A stretch of 36,234 nucleotides of DNA, taken from IMG/VR virus record IMGVR_UViG_3300046002_004193, positions 1 through 36,234 of that record; one strand, 5' to 3'. This DNA is from a virus. The translations under genes were made by a program, and so were the position numbers. The notes under the pieces were generated by a model, which saw only the letters and a list, made by a program, of their open reading frames with translations, was not told the origin of the DNA and made no database searches. This document shows positions 23,801-29,431 of the stretch, piece by piece. Numbering within the stretch: the first letter of the stretch is position 1; each line of letters opens with the position of its first letter.

Positions 23801-24735
23801 GCGGCCTCCGTTTCACACAGCGCCAGGTCGGAAGAACACCCGCCGCCGTTCTGCTGTTGGAAGAATAGGCCCAGTTGCCGGCCCCCGCGCTCGGTGCGCG
23901 ACCACTCGACCACCGTGCGGATTCCCGCGAATCCCTCCCGGTCGTCGTCCATCGGATCGGTCACGGCTGCGAAGAAAGTGCTGGCCCGGCGCTTATTCGC
24001 CGCGGCGACGACGCGCTCCCATCGTTCGATACGGTCGATGTGATCGGGGAACAGGTCGGCAATGTTGCGCAGTTCGGACTTTCGGCAGTTGATGCACGGC
24101 ATACAGCCCACGCGGCCCATGCCCAGCGCGTAAAGGGGGTTGGGCTTTATCCCGTGCTGTGCGTGCTTGGCCCAAACGTCCTCTACGGTCCAGCGAAAGA
24201 TCGGGCGCCAGAGGTAACTGCCCGACTCGTGGCGGTTGAACCTGGGCTGCTTGGCGCGGTTGCGACTCTCATCGGCGCGGATGCCCAGCCATTGCAGCAG
24301 CGGGCCGGCCTTGAGCATCGGCAGAACCACCTGCTCGGTGATCGGGATTTCCTTAAGCTCGCCCGTGCAGAACTGGGCCATGCGGGACGGGAATCGCCCC
24401 TTGGTGATGCACAAGTCGAGGTATGGGTTTCCGGTCGGCACGTGCATCGCCGCCGCTTCCTGCACCACCTCGTCGCTGATGCCCTGCTCGGGCCACTTGG
24501 CCAGAATGTACTCGCGGTGCTTGGCCATCTGCCGCGTGAAGTCTGCCCGCACGGTTTCCACCACAGGCCCGCCGGTAAGGCGCGGAAGCTCGGCCAGGTA
24601 TTCGTAAACGGCTTCATGCTCGTTGCCGGTGTCCGCAAACACAGCGCGGAACGGGCGGCCCGACTCAATCGCCAGCAGATAGCAGGCCGTCGAGTCCTTG
24701 CCGCCTGATACGTTCACAAGGTGCTGGGCCCTCAT
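23797..24735 (-). CDS. PAPS-reductase / PP-loop ATPase family protein
   Basis: A 312-residue protein of the adenine-nucleotide alpha-hydrolase superfamily. The PP-loop SGGKDST is at residues 10-16, followed by FADTGNEHEAVYEYL, typical of PAPS reductase and DndC-like enzymes. Further features are QFCTGELKEIPI, GIRADESRNRAKQPRF, YLWRPIFRWTVEDVW, and a cysteine cluster GCMPCINCRKSEL near residue 215 that may hold an Fe-S cluster. Phage members are usually annotated as PAPS reductases, but sulfur assimilation is not shown for them; a DndC-like nucleic-acid modification role is an alternative. No other dnd gene is present. It is bracketed by an 89-bp repeat and coupled with neighbours by ATGA overlaps. 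Confidence 0.85.
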   Translation of the reverse strand: MRAQHLVNVSGGKDSTACYLLAIESGRPFRAVFADTGNEHEAVYEYLAELPRLTGGPVVETVRADFTRQMAKHREYILAKWPEQGISDEVVQEAAAMHVPTGNPYLDLCITKGRFPSRMAQFCTGELKEIPITEQVVLPMLKAGPLLQWLGIRADESRNRAKQPRFNRHESGSYLWRPIFRWTVEDVWAKHAQHGIKPNPLYALGMGRVGCMPCINCRKSELRNIADLFPDHIDRIERWERVVAAANKRRASTFFAAVTDPMDDDREGFAGIRTVVEWSRTERGGRQLGLFFQQQNGGGCSSDLALCETEAA

Positions 24736-25097
24736 GCCGCCCTCGCCTGCTTGAGGAAAGCCAGCCGCCCCATCCGCCGAATCACCTGCTCATGCACGCG
24801 GCGGAAGCGGACGATGCGGGACTGGGGCGAGTGGCTGACGACGGTCACCCAGTACGGCGAGAGATACGCGACATCGCCTGCGCGGTAACGCGGACCCCAA
24901 AAATCGTTACGGGCTTTTGATATGCCGATGGCGCCGGATTGCTGGGCCATGTACGCACCGAGGCCCATGTTCCGCATGTTTGCGGAGTAGAAGGCATTGC
25001 CGATGCTGTTCATCATCGCGGCGCGCTGGGATTGCATGGAGGCTATCTGCGCCGCCTTTTCCGGGCTATAGGCGTTAAGGAAGGGGTTGGCGGTCAT
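24732..25097 (-). CDS. Phage protein with duplicated C-terminal basic domain (121 aa)
   Basis: A 121-residue protein. The N-terminus (NPFLNAYSPEKAAQIASMQSQRAAMMNSIGNAFYSANMRNMGLGAYMAQQ) is helical and Met/Ala/Gln-rich. The C-terminus, from AGDVAYLSPYWVTVVSHS, is nearly identical to the 51-residue protein coded at 23645-23800. This longer copy looks like the ancestral gene and the short one like a copy carrying only the end. The start overlaps the upstream stop as ATGA. Function unknown. Confidence 0.7.
   Translation of the reverse strand: MTANPFLNAYSPEKAAQIASMQSQRAAMMNSIGNAFYSANMRNMGLGAYMAQQSGAIGISKARNDFWGPRYRAGDVAYLSPYWVTVVSHSPQSRIVRFRRVHEQVIRRMGRLAFLKQARAA
24769..24857 (-). repeat. 89-bp exact direct repeat, copy 2
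   Basis: Second copy of the sequence at 23682-23770, in the 3' part of the 121-residue gene. Recombination between the copies would delete 1087 bp and remove the PAPS-reductase-like gene while leaving one intact copy of the repeated coding region. Confidence 0.95.
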
Positions 25098-25282
25098 GCG
25101 ACGCCCCTCGCCTTCCGCTTGACGCGGCGGCGCTTCTTTCGCTCCCGATCTGCGCTAGCCATCAGTGATTTCGAGGCACTAACCTCTTTGCGAACCCACC
25201 CGATCAGAAGATCCAAGTCGCTGTCGCAAAGTCGGGCCAGGTTCTCGGCCATCTTTTCGCGGTTGGCGTAGAACAGGCTCAT
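25094..25282 (-). CDS. Small basic helical protein (62 aa)
   Basis: A 62-residue protein with an ATGA overlap at both ends. First half MSLFYANREKMAENLARLCDSDLDLLIGWVRKEV is amphipathic helix; the second half is a highly basic tail (RERKKRRRVKRKARG). It likely binds nucleic acid. A long frame upstream is shadow. No family recognised. Confidence 0.65.
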   Translation of the reverse strand: MSLFYANREKMAENLARLCDSDLDLLIGWVRKEVSASKSLMASADRERKKRRRVKRKARGVA

Positions 25283-25431
25283 GCCTGCCCCCTCGCGTAA
25301 ACCACCCGCGCATGGGCCATCAGCGCCTTGGCGGTGGATTCGTCGGTGCCGGCGTAGGCCGCAATCTCCGCGGCGTTGCACCCGGCCAGGACGAAGGTCA
25401 GCACGTCGGCGGCGGTGAGGTGGCGGGTCAT
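25279..25431 (-). CDS. Small helix-turn-helix-like protein (50 aa)
   Basis: The frame from the ATG at 25431 to a TGA at 25279 codes for 50 residues, with ATGA overlaps on both sides. The sequence has LTAADVLTFVLAGCNAAEIAAYAGTDESTAKALMAHARVVYARG, which fits a single helix-turn-helix (helix, short turn GTDES, recognition helix) such as sigma region 4 or Cox-like proteins. It is shorter than usual reporting limits but the coupling supports it. Function unknown. Confidence 0.65.
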   Translation of the reverse strand: MTRHLTAADVLTFVLAGCNAAEIAAYAGTDESTAKALMAHARVVYARGQA

Positions 25432-25847
25432 GCCTGCGACTCCAGCGGCTCGCCCGCGGCGTTGATGCCCAGGTCGCGCAGCCAGCGGTCACGGCAGCGC
25501 AGGGCGTCGGCCTCACGCTCGCGGCCACAGGTCGGCCCCATCAGCGTGGTTCCGGCCGGGGGCTTCTCGCGGGGCTTGAGGTGATCCCAGAACTTCGCCG
25601 GGGCGGGCCAGCGGGTGACCGTGGCGGCGATGCCGGCGAACGCGGCGCGGATGCGCTTGTGGTCGGCCTGTTCGTGCCAGACCTGGCGCTTGTCGTCCCA
25701 GAGCAGCCGCGTCCAGAGCTTGGCGGTCTTGCCCACCATGTCAGCGGCCGGGCAGCCGTCGAGGCTCAGAACGTAGATCGTCCCCAAGCAGTTCTCGATC
25801 AGCGTGGCGAACCACGGCTCGGGGGTGTTGTTGGTCGGTGAGGTCAT
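25428..25847 (-). CDS. Conserved phage replication-module protein (139 aa)
   Basis: A 139-residue protein. I keep the long start at 25847 because the segment LSLDGCPAADMVGKTAKLWTRLLW looks continuous with a pattern I know from phage proteins that follow replication genes; a start at 25739 would give 103 residues and remove the 107-bp overlap with the DUF1376 gene. The body has RIRAAFAGIAATVTRWPAPAKFWDHLKPR, a conserved WPAPAxF element, and a C-terminal charged region. Position after the replication protein suggests a helper role. No catalytic motif. Confidence 0.7.
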   Translation of the reverse strand: MTSPTNNTPEPWFATLIENCLGTIYVLSLDGCPAADMVGKTAKLWTRLLWDDKRQVWHEQADHKRIRAAFAGIAATVTRWPAPAKFWDHLKPREKPPAGTTLMGPTCGREREADALRCRDRWLRDLGINAAGEPLESQA

Positions 25848-26562
25848 GCGGGCTTACTCCGAGGATGTTGGCGAGACCGGTCAGGTGCTTGGACGGGGCG
25901 GCGGCTGGGCCGGCGCGGGCGTTCCCGTCAGCGCGGCGAATCCAGTTGCGCCAGGTGCTGGGCCAATCGGCCTTGCGCCCCTTGGCGCCAGCCACGCCGT
26001 GCCAGTAGTCGCGGAACTTGTCGGCCTCGTTGCGCCAGTCCACGTCGGGGCGCTCGTTGGCGGCGAACGAAGCATCCGCATCCGAGGGGGTCCAGTCGGG
26101 CGGGAGTCGGGAGCCCGTGGGCGACCGCTCTTGCTTTGGCTCTTGCTTCGTAGTGGATTGGTGGATTAGTGGATTAGGCTTTTCTGGGCTTTCGTCCGGC
26201 TTTACTTCGGAAAGCTGCCGGCTTTCTTCCGGCTTTCCTTTGGGTTTGCGCGGGCGCCCACCCAGCTTCCCTTTGGCTGCATTCGCCTTGGCGACCTGTT
26301 CGGCCTTCACGAACTCTTCTTCGACCCGGCGCTGCGTGTAGCGGTCGCCGTCTAGGGTGAAGAAGTCAGCCAACACGGCGTCCACAGCGGCGACTTCTTC
26401 CGGCGTGCGGGCTCGCGCCTGCCGCAGCGCCTCGGCCCGCGTGGGGGCCTGCTCGCGGTCGTAGTAGGCGTCGAGCAGCAGCGTGTAGACGCCATGCTCC
26501 AGCACCGACAGGTGGCCGGCCTTCTTCGCGTAGTCCCCGATGTGGCGCTTGTAGTAGTTCAC
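25741..26562 (-). CDS. DUF1376 (YdaU-like) replication protein
   Basis: A 273-residue protein. I choose the GTG at 26562, which overlaps the upstream stop as GTGA and gives MNYYKRHIGDYAKKAGHLSV, the standard beginning of DUF1376 proteins; the GTG at 26577 is less likely. The N-terminal 90 residues are a winged-helix domain (SVLEHGVYTLLLDAYYDREQ, VLADFFTLDGDRYTQRRVEEEF). Then a Lys/Pro/Glu-rich linker leads to a C-terminal region with FRDYWHGVAGAKGRKADWPSTWRNWIRR, common in phage replication initiators. No helicase gene is near, so host DnaB is probably recruited. The last 35 residues overlap the next gene. Confidence 0.85.
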   Translation of the reverse strand: MNYYKRHIGDYAKKAGHLSVLEHGVYTLLLDAYYDREQAPTRAEALRQARARTPEEVAAVDAVLADFFTLDGDRYTQRRVEEEFVKAEQVAKANAAKGKLGGRPRKPKGKPEESRQLSEVKPDESPEKPNPLIHQSTTKQEPKQERSPTGSRLPPDWTPSDADASFAANERPDVDWRNEADKFRDYWHGVAGAKGRKADWPSTWRNWIRRADGNARAGPAAAPSKHLTGLANILGVSPHDLTDQQHPRAVVRHADRELLGDDLRSEPRRLPGR

Positions 26563-26903
26563 CGGGCCAGGCTCCACCGATGCTCAAGCGATCCCCACGG
26601 CCCGCGCTCGCACTCGGCCAGCTTCACCAGCGCCCCGGCCTTGGTCAGGGTGTGGATGGCCCGGCGGATGCTGGTCACCGGCTCGTTGTGGCCGCAGGCG
26701 GCGAGCTGCTGGTGGGCCTCGCTGGGGGTCAGGGGACGGTCTGCGCAGCGGTACACGGCCAGCACGCGCTCGTCCTGGGCCGATGCCCGGGCGATGGCCT
26801 GGGCGCGTTCCTGCACGGTCAGTCTGGTGGTCTGGTAGAAGTTCGGGGCCTTGACCGGCCGCGGGCGCGGGGCGATGAGGCGCAGCGTGAGCTGGGCATT
26901 CAT
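26559..26903 (-). CDS. Winged-helix DNA-binding protein (114 aa)
   Basis: A 114-residue protein with ATGA and GTGA overlaps. Residues about 30-110 carry a winged-helix pattern: ERAQAIARASAQDERVLAVYRCADRPLTPSEAHQQLAACGHNEPVTSIRRAIHTLTKAGALVKLAECERG, where the TPSEAHQQL and SIRRAIHTLTKAGAL helices are the two HTH helices and the end is the wing. It is likely involved in replication initiation or control of the early operon together with the DUF1376 protein. Confidence 0.75.
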   Translation of the reverse strand: MNAQLTLRLIAPRPRPVKAPNFYQTTRLTVQERAQAIARASAQDERVLAVYRCADRPLTPSEAHQQLAACGHNEPVTSIRRAIHTLTKAGALVKLAECERGPWGSLEHRWSLAR

Positions 26904-27046
26904 GCGCCATCACTCCACCGCGTGAACGGCCCCGGAAGCCGCGGCTTCGGGTGCGCCCGGCGATACGCCTGCCGGAACATGGCCAAGGCGAGCAGCGAGA
27001 GGCCGATGGCGAACATCACCACGCAAAACCAGTCGAGGGGGGTCAT
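26900..27046 (-). CDS. Small membrane protein (48 aa)
   Basis: A 48-residue protein from the ATG at 27046, with ATGA overlaps on both sides. It has one transmembrane helix (LDWFCVVMFAIGLSLLALAMF, residues 4-24) and a basic tail (RQAYRRAHPKPRLPG). It lies between two DNA-binding protein genes, an unusual position. A possible role is host takeover or exclusion; nothing specific can be said. Confidence 0.65.
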   Translation of the reverse strand: MTPLDWFCVVMFAIGLSLLALAMFRQAYRRAHPKPRLPGPFTRWSDGA

Positions 27047-27387
27047 GCGGCGCTCCGGAGCATGGCGGCCAGTCGCTGGACCTCGGGCACCTGCGCGAGC
27101 GCGGCTTCGAGGATCAGGAACTGGCGAAGGAGGTTCGAGCCGGTGGCGGCGCACAGAGGGCCGACCAGCTTTTCAGGGATGGGGCGACGGCCCCGGGCCA
27201 TGCGGCTGACGTAGCTCTCGGACTTGCCGATGCACGCGCCGATGTACGCCTTCTTGTGGTTGCCGGCTTGGATGCTTACGGCCAGCGCCATCGCGGCGGT
27301 TTCAATCTGGCGCAGGATCTGCGCGGGTGCGTCTTTCGGGGCGCGATGTACGCCGAAAGCAAGGTTTAGCGTGCCGGAACTTGCCAT
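27043..27387 (-). CDS. CII-like helix-turn-helix regulator (114 aa)
   Basis: A 114-residue protein starting at the ATG at 27387 (a GTG one codon earlier is possible). The centre contains a helix-turn-helix: KKAYIGACIGKSESYVSRMARGRRPIPEKLVGPLC, where GKSESYVSRMARG is the recognition part. A region of helices on both sides (ETAAMALAVSIQAGN, LLRQFLILEAALAQV) suggests oligomers. It is similar in layout to phage CII-like activators. It sits in the operon downstream of the cro-like gene, as cII does in lambda. It may control the choice of lysogeny. Confidence 0.75.
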   Translation of the reverse strand: MASSGTLNLAFGVHRAPKDAPAQILRQIETAAMALAVSIQAGNHKKAYIGACIGKSESYVSRMARGRRPIPEKLVGPLCAATGSNLLRQFLILEAALAQVPEVQRLAAMLRSAA

Positions 27388-27842
27388 CACTGACCTCGAC
27401 TTGCCAAAGGGTTTTGGGCCAAAAAAGACTCTCGATGCTGTTGCGCGGCCGACTGATAAGCGGCTTCCGCTTCGGCCTGGGTGGCGAAGGAGCCGATATA
27501 GCGATGACTAAGAACAACCTGATAGGGCCGCCGCGTGGCGCTTTTAACGAACGTCCACCCGCGCCCGCGACCAGCGTTTTTGATGCACCCTTCAGCGATG
27601 TTCTGGCTGTGCGGGATGATCTGGACGTTCGTCACGGAGTACGGCCCTACGTCGCCATTCCGTCCCATGACGAAGCCGCCGGTACGATTGCCGCGCTGCT
27701 CCCATCGGCCCGACGCGCTCCAGATGCCGAGCCACTCCTCGAACGTCAACTGCCATTCGATGCCGCGCCGCCGTGCTTGAGAGCGCTGCTGCTTAAATCG
27801 CGCAAGCGGAGTCTTGTTGGCTGGGCCGTATGTGCCAGTCAT
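27387..27842 (-). CDS. HNH-like / AP2-domain DNA-binding protein (151 aa)
   Basis: A 151-residue protein. The first 80 residues resemble the HNH-like module found in phage homing-type proteins: ARRRGIEWQLTFEEWLGIW, then GGFVMGRNGDVGPYSVTNVQII and N-rich end. The typical histidines of HNH enzymes are absent in this part, so nuclease activity is doubtful. The last 60 residues match an AP2 DNA-binding domain (YQVVLSHRYIGSFATQAEAEAAYQSAAQQH). It lies between the cro-like and CII-like genes, a position for a regulator or a mobile gene. It has no clear intron, so it is a free-standing gene. Confidence 0.75.
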   Translation of the reverse strand: MTGTYGPANKTPLARFKQQRSQARRRGIEWQLTFEEWLGIWSASGRWEQRGNRTGGFVMGRNGDVGPYSVTNVQIIPHSQNIAEGCIKNAGRGRGWTFVKSATRRPYQVVLSHRYIGSFATQAEAEAAYQSAAQQHRESFLAQNPLASRGQ

Positions 27843-27845
27843 GAC

Positions 27846-28061
27846 TCAGGCGGCCTCGCCTTCGGGCCAGATCAGGGCTTCTTTGGTGTAGCGGCCCTCA
27901 CTCACTTCCTCGATGCGGGCGGCCAGCGCGGGCGTGATGCTTCGGGTGCCCTTGCAGATGCGCGACACATGGGACCGCTGAAGGCCCAAGGCCTCGCCGG
28001 CTTTGGTCTGGTTGCCGTCGAAGCAGATGGCGACGAACTCGGTGAAGGTTGCTGCGGACAT
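27846..28061 (-). CDS. Cro-like HTH repressor
   Basis: A 71-residue protein with an excellent AAGGAGG site upstream of its ATG. The sequence FVAICFDGNQTKAGEALGLQRSHVSRICKGTRSITPALAARIEEVSEG is a Cro/YdaS-type helix-turn-helix, with the recognition helix in LQRSHVSRICKG. It is the first gene of the leftward early operon and is divergent from the CI-like gene, so it is most likely the lytic switch protein. A promoter and two operators are upstream at 28065-28115. Its SD overlaps one of the operators, so repression may block both RNA polymerase and ribosome loading. Confidence 0.85.
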   Translation of the reverse strand: MSAATFTEFVAICFDGNQTKAGEALGLQRSHVSRICKGTRSITPALAARIEEVSEGRYTKEALIWPEGEAA

Positions 28062-28064
28062 AGT

Positions 28065-28080
28065 GTTGCCTCCTTGTCAC
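28065..28080 (-). promoter_or_regulatory. Candidate operator, one mismatch to the 16-bp consensus
   Basis: The plus strand reads GTTGCC TCCTT GTCAC, one base off the repeated GTTGAC-N5-GTCAC. It overlaps the SD of the cro-like gene and the expected transcription start. It may be chance, because the SD itself gives part of the match. Confidence 0.45.
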
Positions 28081-28085
28081 GGCAG

Positions 28086-28114
28086 ATCATCCATGCTCGG
28101 TGACTTGGTGTCAA
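28086..28114 (-). promoter_or_regulatory. Leftward early promoter (for the cro-like operon)
   Basis: On the minus strand TTGACA (28109-28114) is a perfect -35 box, followed by a 17-base spacer and GATGAT (28086-28091), a 4/6 match to the -10 box. Transcription would start near 28079, about 18 bases before the cro-like ATG. The -35 box lies inside an operator, so the repressor would compete with RNA polymerase. Confidence 0.75.
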
Positions 28115-28115
28115 C
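28100..28115 (-). promoter_or_regulatory. Operator over the leftward promoter -35 box
   Basis: The minus strand reads GTTGAC ACCAA GTCAC, an exact match in both half-sites to the three operators right of the repressor gene. It covers the TTGACA -35 box of the leftward promoter. The half-sites GTTGAC and GTCAC are imperfect inverted repeats, as expected for a dimeric HTH protein. Confidence 0.8.
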
Positions 28116-28173
28116 ACCTATTTTCGGCCGGGGGTACGCTCCCGGTTCTCACCCCTTGCGCCTAACCCCTGCC

Positions 28174-28503
28174 ATGCTTGATCCACGACTCCAGCAGCTA
28201 GCGGACTCCATCAAGGCCCTAATAGAGGCCTCGTCCTACTCGCCCGCCGATGTCGCCCGCGCCGTTGGCGTGGACAGGTCGGCTGTTAGCCGATGGATGA
28301 ACGGGGAGCGGACACCAACCATGAAAAACCTGATAGACCTGGCTGAATTGCTGGGCGTAGAAGTGGCGCAAATGTGGGCCGGCCCGAACGCGACCCCCGC
28401 CACACCCGAGCAGAAGGCCATGCTGGACCGCATGGCCCACATGAGCCCAGAGCAGCAGCAGGCTTTCCTGGCGCTGGCCGCTTCCGCCTTCCCGGCCAGG
28501 TAG
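28174..28503 (+). CDS. CI-like repressor, short form without a cleavage domain
   Basis: A 109-residue protein. The HTH_3 domain covers residues about 5-65 (IKALIEASSYSPADVARAVGVDRSAVSRWMNGERTPTMKNLIDLAELLGVEVAQMW), with AVGVDRSAVSRWMNG as the core. The remainder is a short helical tail (PEQKAMLDRMAHMSPEQQQAFLALA). There is no LexA-like peptidase S24 domain with its Ser-Lys dyad, so SOS-triggered self-cleavage cannot be the way it is inactivated. No SD is seen before the ATG. The longer frame to 28003 runs through the operator region and is not used. The gene is flanked by operators on both sides. Confidence 0.85.
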   Translation: MLDPRLQQLADSIKALIEASSYSPADVARAVGVDRSAVSRWMNGERTPTMKNLIDLAELLGVEVAQMWAGPNATPATPEQKAMLDRMAHMSPEQQQAFLALAASAFPAR

Positions 28504-28539
28504 CACACCCCCCGCTTCCCTGAATGCCAGTTAACCGGC

Positions 28540-28555
28540 GTTGACTCGGCGTCAC
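28540..28555 (+). promoter_or_regulatory. Operator 1 of the rightward set
   Basis: Sequence GTTGAC TCGGC GTCAC. It starts exactly 22 bp before operator 2. It lies 37 bp after the repressor stop codon. The TTGACT inside it could also serve as a -35 element. Confidence 0.85.
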
Positions 28556-28561
28556 GTTGTT

Positions 28562-28577
28562 GTTGACCTGCTGTCAC
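28562..28577 (+). promoter_or_regulatory. Operator 2 of the rightward set
   Basis: Sequence GTTGAC CTGCT GTCAC, centre of three sites with the same half-sites and spacer length. The contained TTGACC (28563-28568) is followed 17 bases later by TGACAT (28586-28591), a weak -10, so a rightward promoter could overlap operators 2 and 3. Confidence 0.85.
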
Positions 28578-28591
28578 TCTTGTGTTGACAT
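28563..28591 (+). promoter_or_regulatory. Candidate rightward early promoter
   Basis: TTGACC (28563-28568), a 17-base spacer, and TGACAT (28586-28591). The -35 is good (5/6) but the -10 matches only 3 of 6, with the important first T and final A-T kept. Operators 2 and 3 overlap its two boxes. It would drive the plus-strand genes from 28627 on. Confidence 0.4.
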
Positions 28592-28599
28592 GGGGTCAC
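28584..28599 (+). promoter_or_regulatory. Operator 3 of the rightward set
   Basis: Sequence GTTGAC ATGGG GTCAC, again exactly 22 bp from its neighbour. It is 28 bp before the first plus-strand early gene. Confidence 0.85.
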
Positions 28600-28626
28600 C
28601 GCCGAACACCGGCCTGGGAGACTCAC

Positions 28627-28776
28627 ATGGCACACACCACCCCACCGAAAGAAGGCCGCGGCGACTGGCTGGTCGCCCTCAAGTGGTGCCGGGATCGGCG
28701 CTACTGCTTGGCCCGCTACGTCGCCACCCGGGCCCGCGCCATGCGTCCGGTGAAGCTGCCGGGAGGCCGCCTGTGA
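28627..28776 (+). CDS. Small early protein (49 aa)
   Basis: A 49-residue basic protein with a GGGAG site 7 bases before its ATG. The sequence MAHTTPPKEGRGDWLVALKWCRDRRYCLARYVATRARAMRPVKLPGGRL has no known domain. It is the first gene of the rightward early operon, directly after the operators, a position often held by host-takeover or anti-defence genes. The stop overlaps the next GTG start as GTGA. Confidence 0.65.
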   Translation: MAHTTPPKEGRGDWLVALKWCRDRRYCLARYVATRARAMRPVKLPGGRL

Positions 28777-28994
28777 GCGCCGTCGTGGATTCCTACGCCG
28801 CCCGGGCCGCTGCCCATGCCGAAGCGATGGCCAAGGTGATGCGGTCGCAGGCCGCGACTCACCGCCTTATGGTCACCGCCTGCGAACTGGACCCACTGCT
28901 GCCCAACAGCAGGGCGCGGGCCATCACCTACGCCGAGCTTGCGGCCGATACCGACCGCATCGCCGCAGAGTGGGAAAGGCAGGCGCAGTCATGA
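28773..28994 (+). CDS. Small helical early protein (73 aa)
   Basis: A 73-residue protein with a GTG start overlapping the previous stop, and a stop overlapping the next ATG. It is nearly all helix and Ala-rich (SYAARAAAHAEAMAKVMRSQAATHRLMV, RARAITYAELAADTDRIAAEWERQAQS). No family recognised. Compact placement supports it as a real gene. Confidence 0.65.
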   Translation: MSAVVDSYAARAAAHAEAMAKVMRSQAATHRLMVTACELDPLLPNSRARAITYAELAADTDRIAAEWERQAQS

Positions 28995-29149
28995 CCGGCC
29001 CCGGCGCGGTGATCTTCTGGCTGGGCGTGATCGTGACCGGCGCGGCCATCGGCTGGGCGCTGGTTCGGCTGATCGGCTGGTGCGTGGACAACTGGCCGGG
29101 CGACCTGGATTGCAACGACTACTGCGGTTCGCCGCGAGGGGATGAGTGA
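28991..29149 (+). CDS. Small membrane protein (52 aa)
   Basis: A 52-residue protein with ATGA coupling at its start. A single membrane helix (AVIFWLGVIVTGAAIGWALV, residues 6-25) is followed by a short tail with three Cys (WCVDNWPGDLDCNDYCGSP). Such peptides can act at the inner membrane in host takeover. Shorter than usual reporting limits. Function unknown. Confidence 0.6.
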   Translation: MTGPGAVIFWLGVIVTGAAIGWALVRLIGWCVDNWPGDLDCNDYCGSPRGDE

Positions 29150-29349
29150 TGGACTGGCAGCCGATTGAGAGTGCGCCGAAGGATGGATGGTTTCTCGCGT
29201 TCAAACCCAGTTGCGCCGTAATCGTTGGGACGATTCTTGACGGTGACCATCCGGACTGTGAGTTCGATGGCGGAGTGCATGAGGGTTGGTCGCATCAGTA
29301 TGTGGATGGCATCACCCACTGGATGCCATTGCCGGAGCCGCCCAAGTGA
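29149..29349 (+). CDS. DUF551-like small protein (66 aa)
   Basis: A 66-residue protein starting at the ATG at 29149, whose first base overlaps the previous stop (TGATG). The opening MDWQPIESAPKDGWFLAF and the end ITHWMPLPEPPK match the pattern of DUF551 proteins, which are common in phages (W-x-P-x-E-x-x-P-x-D-G-W and THWMPLPEPP). Their function is unknown. The centre is a beta strand with DGDHPDCEFDGGVHEGW. Confidence 0.75.
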   Translation: MDWQPIESAPKDGWFLAFKPSCAVIVGTILDGDHPDCEFDGGVHEGWSHQYVDGITHWMPLPEPPK

Positions 29350-29423
29350 CCCGCCCCCGATACGAAACCCTCATCACCGTCCTGGGCCTGATTGGCGCGG
29401 CGGTGGTGTTCCTGACGCGATAG
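29346..29423 (+). CDS. 25-residue membrane peptide
   Basis: Starts with a GTG overlapping the previous stop as GTGA and codes for MTRPRYETLITVLGLIGAA then VVFLTR. It is a single hydrophobic helix with positive ends. Coupling and hydrophobicity support it; its shortness limits confidence. A good SD (TAGGAGG) for the next gene includes its stop codon. Confidence 0.5.
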   Translation: MTRPRYETLITVLGLIGAAVVFLTR

Positions 29424-29431
29424 GAGGCTGT

